Shown: in pieces, positions 60,141 through 64,000 of the stretch
Position numbering within the stretch: the first letter of the stretch is position 1
Layout: every line of letters starts with the position of its first letter
From: Marsupella aquatica
Taxonomy: Eukaryota > Marchantiophyta
Length of the DNA stretch: 64,000 nt
Direction of reading: 5' to 3'
Assembly: GCA_973895155.1 (NCBI GenBank)
Contig: OZ316897.1
Location: 23,002,001 to 23,066,000 of the forward strand
Notes under the pieces: model-generated
What the model was told of the DNA's origin: nothing
Seen by the model: only the letters and a program-made list of their open reading frames with translations
The model's database searches: none
Position numbers and translations under genes: made by a program

Positions 60141-61482
60141 GAAAAGTTGCCAAATTGCACCGGCACAGACTGCAACTCCAGCAGAGTAAAAAAAATTCGT
60201 CGCAACGTCTTCACTCCGCGTCAAGTGCCAATCCTGGGCTCAAAATGACCGCCTCGCCGCGATCAACCCGTTGAGCTGTAGCACTTTGCGTCTCATCCAC
60301 CAAGTCGGGCGTCACGAAGAGAAACCCGGTTCAGATGAGAACAAGCTCCATAGCTTGTGAAAAAACCTGAACACCTCCTTCACTCGTCACGTCGCACTCG
60401 GTAACAACTTGACAGCAATCCAGCTACCGAAACGACCAGCTCGCGTCAACCTTCAACTTGAGCTATAATGTGCGACCCCTCCCGCATCGCACACCTCACA
60501 CCGTTGAAAAACACAAACTCTGGTCTCTCCCCCGAAAAACTGTCGAACATGAATAAACCCTGAACAACGCAAACTTCAATTCCTCCGCACCACGGATACC
60601 GATCAGCGAGTTCTGTCGTATAGCCAAAAGAACAAAAAGGAACACTTTTTACATAAAGACTCGGAATTCGATCCCTTTAAAAACAGATTTGGAAAGAATT
60701 GAATGAATTTATCTCTCTGAGTAATCTAAAGCTCTCAGCACATAGATTTCTTGTTTCTCACTAAAAGATCAAATAAACAAAACACCAAAGTAAATAAACT
60801 TCTGTCTTATGAGTCAAGAGAGAGTCAATTATGGTCTGAAAACTCTGATTAGCTATTGCCACTCCTTCAAAAAGGACTATGGTCTTAGAATAGACATAAA
60901 ACAAGTCTCATAACTCACTAATTTCTCTCTTGACTAAATAAAATTGCATGATAAGGAATTTCCAATTTGCTAAACAAGTACTGCTCTGGTTACAAATGTA
61001 ATGATATGACTTAAGATGCCGGCAACATGGTTTGACATCAGCGATACGCAATTCCGTCAAACACTAAATCATATTCCATAAACAAAGTAACGGTACTGAA
61101 TACTCTGAGAACCAAACTTTACTTCTCACATATCAAACAACAACTCTTGAATTAGCTAGCGAATCTTGACCCTTCAAGCAAGCCTAGCAGTGAATTCAAT
61201 GTAAGTCACAGAAGTTTGTAACTGAATTCAAGTATCAAGAAATTTCTTGAATTCATAAATTCAAACATAAGTTTTACTTCCATACAAGACTTCTCTTGTT
61301 AAAATGGAAGGAGGGAAACTAACAAAAGTCTGATTGGAATTGTCCCCCCCTCCTTTCGAATGGAAAAACCATGAGGTTTTATAAGTAAAGGTTCCCTTAA
61401 CTGAAAAGGCATGACTTTTCAAACCTCAAATATCTAAAAGACAATCCTAAAAGAAATAAAGAAATGCATTGGAGACTTAGTG

Positions 61483-62213
61483 GACGCTTTGTAGAGCGTC
61501 GGTGCTTTCCGGTAAAACTAATAAATAGTGGTTTTAATATAATTTTAACTTCTAAACTAAAAGTCGGAATGAGCTGAGACTTTTCTAGAGTACTCTATTA
61601 CATATAATCTCTATGCTGGTAAAGTTTCAGACTTTTCTGAGACTTCTAAGTGCCTCAAATAAATTGGCAAAAGTGGTGCAGTGTTATAAAAGTGCGGAAA
61701 TCAGAAATATTTCTAAGTGTCGGGAAGATAGTGGACGCTTCAGAAAGCGTCGATTGGATTTTGGTGTTTTGGTCGCGGCGTCCGTCTTCCGGCCTTCAGG
61801 TGGGACGCTTCAGAAAGCGGCGGAGTCTATCTTGGCGGACGCTTCAGAAAGCGTCGATTCTGCTTTGTCTTCGAACACGGCCGAACAGTCGAGGCGTCAC
61901 TTCTCATGTGGACGCTTCAGAAAGCGTCTCATCGGACTTTGGGGTTAGCGGACGCTTCAGAAAGCGTCTTAAAGCGTCCGGTGTCTGGTTCGAATAGACG
62001 TTTCACGAAGCGTCTTCTGTTCCGTGGTATCAGTGAAGGACGGCTCAAAAAGCGTCGTGGTTAAGGGGGTCGCATCTGGTTGGCAGCACACATGGACGCC
62101 TCAGCTGTCTTGAGGTTTATTGGCTTTGTAACTGGGGACGCTTCAGAAAGCGTCCTTAGTTAGACTGAAGTGAGTTAACCGCCAAATGGAAAGTAGACGC
62201 TTCAGAAAGCGTC
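61483..62213. repeat. Ten copies of 18-bp dyad GACGCTTCAGAAAGCGTC
   Basis: Copies start at 61483, 61734, 61804, 61838, 61911, 61951, 61997, 62039, 62137 and 62196. Arms GACGCTT and AAGCGTC are inverted copies around a 4-base centre. Six or seven copies are exact; the others differ at 1-4 bases. Spacing is irregular (34-251 bp) and the intervening sequence is not repeated. Confidence 0.93.
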
Positions 62214-62437
62214 GTTTTTGCTCAAAAAGTTTGAAACGATTCAGATTTTTCTCTTATGGTCATGTTTCAGCAAAAGTCTCCTTTCCACAAGTTCTAATCA
62301 CCGTTAGAAAGCCCTCTCACTAACCTATCCGCACAACCACATACATTTGAGTTTCATGCAATGAAACTCCGAATGTACCATCGACAATGAATGCTGGAAA
62401 AACCTGTCACAAAAAAACTTCGTCACCTCCCAGGCAT

Positions 62438-62449
62438 GCTCTGATACCA
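62438..62449 (-). other. Primer-binding site of the copia element
   Basis: TGGTATCAGAGC on the minus strand, complementary to the 3' end of initiator tRNA-Met as in most plant copia elements, 2 bp inside the 5' LTR. Confidence 0.9.
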
Positions 62450-62451
62450 CT

Positions 62452-62795
62452 TGTTGAGCATAGACGACATTCGCAACGACAAGCCCACGAACCATCCAAC
62501 GCACAAGAGTCGACACAGAGAGATACGTGGTTCACCTCCACAAGAGGCTACGTCCACGGGAACACACAAGAGCTTTACTGCTCTCTAGGCCGACCGGCCA
62601 TACCAAGCATCCACAACACAAGCTCTCCCTATCTCTCAACTAGCTCCGTAACAATGAGCCTAAGTTCCATCAGGGTCTGGCATCAGCCCTAGCTATATAC
62701 ACAACAGCACTATCGCTAACATTAGCTAAGTCCTAACCCGAGTTAGACTAACTGTGGTTAGCTCATGAGTCACAAGACTAGAGCAATATCTAACA
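62452..62795 (-). repeat. 5' LTR of the minus-strand copia element
   Basis: 344 bp; on the minus strand it begins TGTTAGATATTGCTC and ends GTCTATGCTCAACA. It matches the solo LTR at 12,515-12,858 in length and sequence with scattered differences. Confidence 0.93.
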
Positions 62796-62800
62796 CCATC

Positions 62801-63774
62801 ATCCACTTGTTGGCTTTTCAATGATGCACATATATGGTGTAGGGCCTCTGGTAGTAATATGAGTTCACTAGAAGTATAATTTGTCAATAGTAAGTGATGT
62901 TGAGTGGAACCATTATCAAGCATAAGTGAGATGGCCAGACAGTAAGACGCTGGCCATTTGGGCCTGGCATTTGGGTTTCAGGGAGTGCACAAGTTGCAGG
63001 GAGAGTGAGGGTTGCATTGGATGCAGAAAATTAAGATGCACAATGGCACTTAGGCCCATCTCATGGTTAGCAAACAATGTCACCATAATTGAACAACCTG
63101 ATCGAGGCTTCACACCAGAATGACATTTTGTAAACAGTGTAGTGATGAGAAGAAAAGTGGGAATACATATTATGGTGTTCCAATATCTTCAAAAGAACAA
63201 CATAGGTAGACTGCCATAAAAAGTATTGTATATTCAAACTATGTACAAAAGTTGTGTCCCTATTTACAACTTTCCATGGTCTAATACCATCCTGTGGTGC
63301 TCACTATTACCGACTAGGCCTAGGCATCTGACCCTTTACTCTAACACTAACACTCCTTGTTCCAAACCACTCACATTTGGGTGCACCCGTTCCATGCATG
63401 TGACCTCAAAAGCACTTCATCATGCTAAATGTCTATGTTGGGGTCTACACCACAACCATTGCACCTAGTATCTAAGCTATGAATATAGCCCACTAGCAAA
63501 CTTTTCCCATCTACAAATGTGACCTGCAATTTTTCTCAACCTCGGAGGTTTCACTTCCACAAAAATGACATATTACGTGCGACGAAGGATAGGGTCATTT
63601 TATTGATTCTAAGGGAAGACTTAAGAATTTTTGTAGAAGAACAATAGGGTCTTTTAAATTCAATTTTGAGACTTATAAGAACATTAGGGTCTTTGTAATC
63701 CAATTTTTAGAATATTCCAAGAATATTCCAACTTTATAGGGGTTAAAAAATAAAAATAAATTCTTACATTTTAT
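62801..63774. other. Intergenic with dispersed repeat copy B
   Basis: 63,196-63,390 is the second copy of the repeat at 1771-1960, same orientation. The rest is AT-rich with no gene recognised. Confidence 0.45.
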
Positions 63775-63979
63775 GGGGTCCGAGGCCTAAAAACGTCGCA
63801 GGCGATGGGGAGGTCCCCATATAGTGAGACCCCCGAGTTCTCAACCAAATGGACTAGGAGTTCATTGAATGCCACAGTGTTGTCTACAGGGTTAACAGAT
63901 ACAAATGCAAAGAACCAACTCGGGGGGGTCACTATATGGAGGGTCATACATCGCGTGCGACGTTTTAGGGTTTGACCCC
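63775..63979. mobile_element. Fold-back MITE-like element
   Basis: Inverted arms of about 65 bp: the left contains AAACGTCGCAGGCGATG and CCATATAGTGAGACCCCC, and the right contains their complements. The outermost bases are GGGGTC on both sides. The loop is about 70 bp. No target duplication was assigned. Confidence 0.7.
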
Positions 63980-64000
63980 CCTAACTTTAAAGTGAAAAAT

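Larger units (their letters stand above)
59075..62437 (-). other. Long, palindrome-rich retrotransposon leader
   Basis: This 3.36-kb stretch lies between the primer-binding site and gag of the element. It has no substantial ORF. It contains a GC-rich block (59,640-60,050) with several perfect palindromes and an 18-bp dyad repeated ten times at 61,483-62,213. Nested insertion of foreign DNA is possible, but no ends or duplication were found. Confidence 0.6.
54674..62795 (-). mobile_element. Older copia retrotransposon, 3' end deleted
   Basis: Oriented on the minus strand. The 5' LTR is 62,452-62,795 (344 bp) and the 3' LTR is a truncated copy at 54,674-54,985. The duplication CCATC is intact on both sides (54,669-54,673 and 62,796-62,800). 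A primer-binding site TGGTATCAGAGC lies 2 bp inside the 5' LTR. The LTRs differ at about 11 of 311 positions by eye, so insertion is clearly older than the element at 33.5 kb. A deletion joins RNase H to the LTR and removes the polypurine tract and the first ~33 bp of the 3' LTR. The leader of 3.36 kb is unusually long. Confidence 0.93.

Noticed and set aside
61483-62213. CRISPR array
   Set aside because: Repeats are palindromic, only 18 bp, unevenly spaced (34-251 bp), and lie inside a eukaryotic retroelement leader.
1-64000. tRNA or rRNA genes
   Set aside because: No cloverleaf-compatible segment with conserved boxes or rRNA core sequence was noticed on either strand by eye; a dedicated scan was not possible.

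Overview
The window reads as nuclear DNA of a green-lineage (streptophyte-type) eukaryote with a large, repeat-rich genome. Genes are split by many short GT-AG introns (one GC-AG). There are Ty1/copia retrotransposons, MITEs and a Mutator-like transposon. One gene encodes a DUF3054 protein with a chloroplast-transit-like N-terminus; another resembles the cilium protein CFAP99. Plastid plus motile cilium suggests a charophyte alga, bryophyte or fern-grade plant rather than a flowering plant. This is inference from gene content; the species was not identified.

Layout. 1-4.4 kb: worn LTR fragments and a 171-bp tandem array whose period keeps a reading frame open. 4.47-4.93 kb (-): OSTC, a small oligosaccharyltransferase subunit. 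5.15-5.58 kb: a MITE. 8.5-9.7 kb (-): an unidentified gene with repeated Ser-Pro-Asp-x-Arg motifs. 12.5-12.9 kb: a solo LTR with its target duplication. 14.7-17.0 kb (+): DUF3054 protein, five exons. 17.8-21.75 kb (-): nucleotide-sugar transporter of the UTR5/UTR7 (SLC35B) type, ten exons.

21,945-32,253 is the most remarkable object: a 10.3-kb DNA transposon bounded by a perfect 9-bp target duplication and terminal inverted repeats. It carries two divergent multi-exon genes, a SWIM/zinc-finger transposase (-) and a ~1,200-aa protein (+) joining a ParB-like domain to an N4/N6-type DNA-methyltransferase-like domain. About a dozen copies or half-copies of an 18-bp near-palindrome, GCTAGCGAnnTCGCTAGC, lie only in its non-coding parts. 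Both genes contain in-frame stops, all explicable as C-to-T (or G-to-A) transitions.

33,492-39,899 (+): copia element with very short 108-bp LTRs and a TATAT duplication. 41-42.3 kb: fold-back elements and a 42-bp acidic-peptide repeat. 44.5-50.5 kb (+): CFAP99-like cilium gene, 13 exons. 50.8-53.2 kb (-): intact RAD51 recombinase, nine exons, convergent with the CFAP99-like gene. 54.0-54.4 kb: second MITE of the same family. 54,674-62,795 (-): older, deleted copia element with a 3.4-kb leader full of palindromes, including ten copies of an 18-bp dyad. 63.8-64.0 kb: fold-back MITE.

The host genes are unrelated housekeeping and cilium functions (N-glycosylation, sugar-nucleotide transport, plastid membrane, recombination, cilium) with no operon logic. 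The transposon genes probably work together, but both copies here are decayed.
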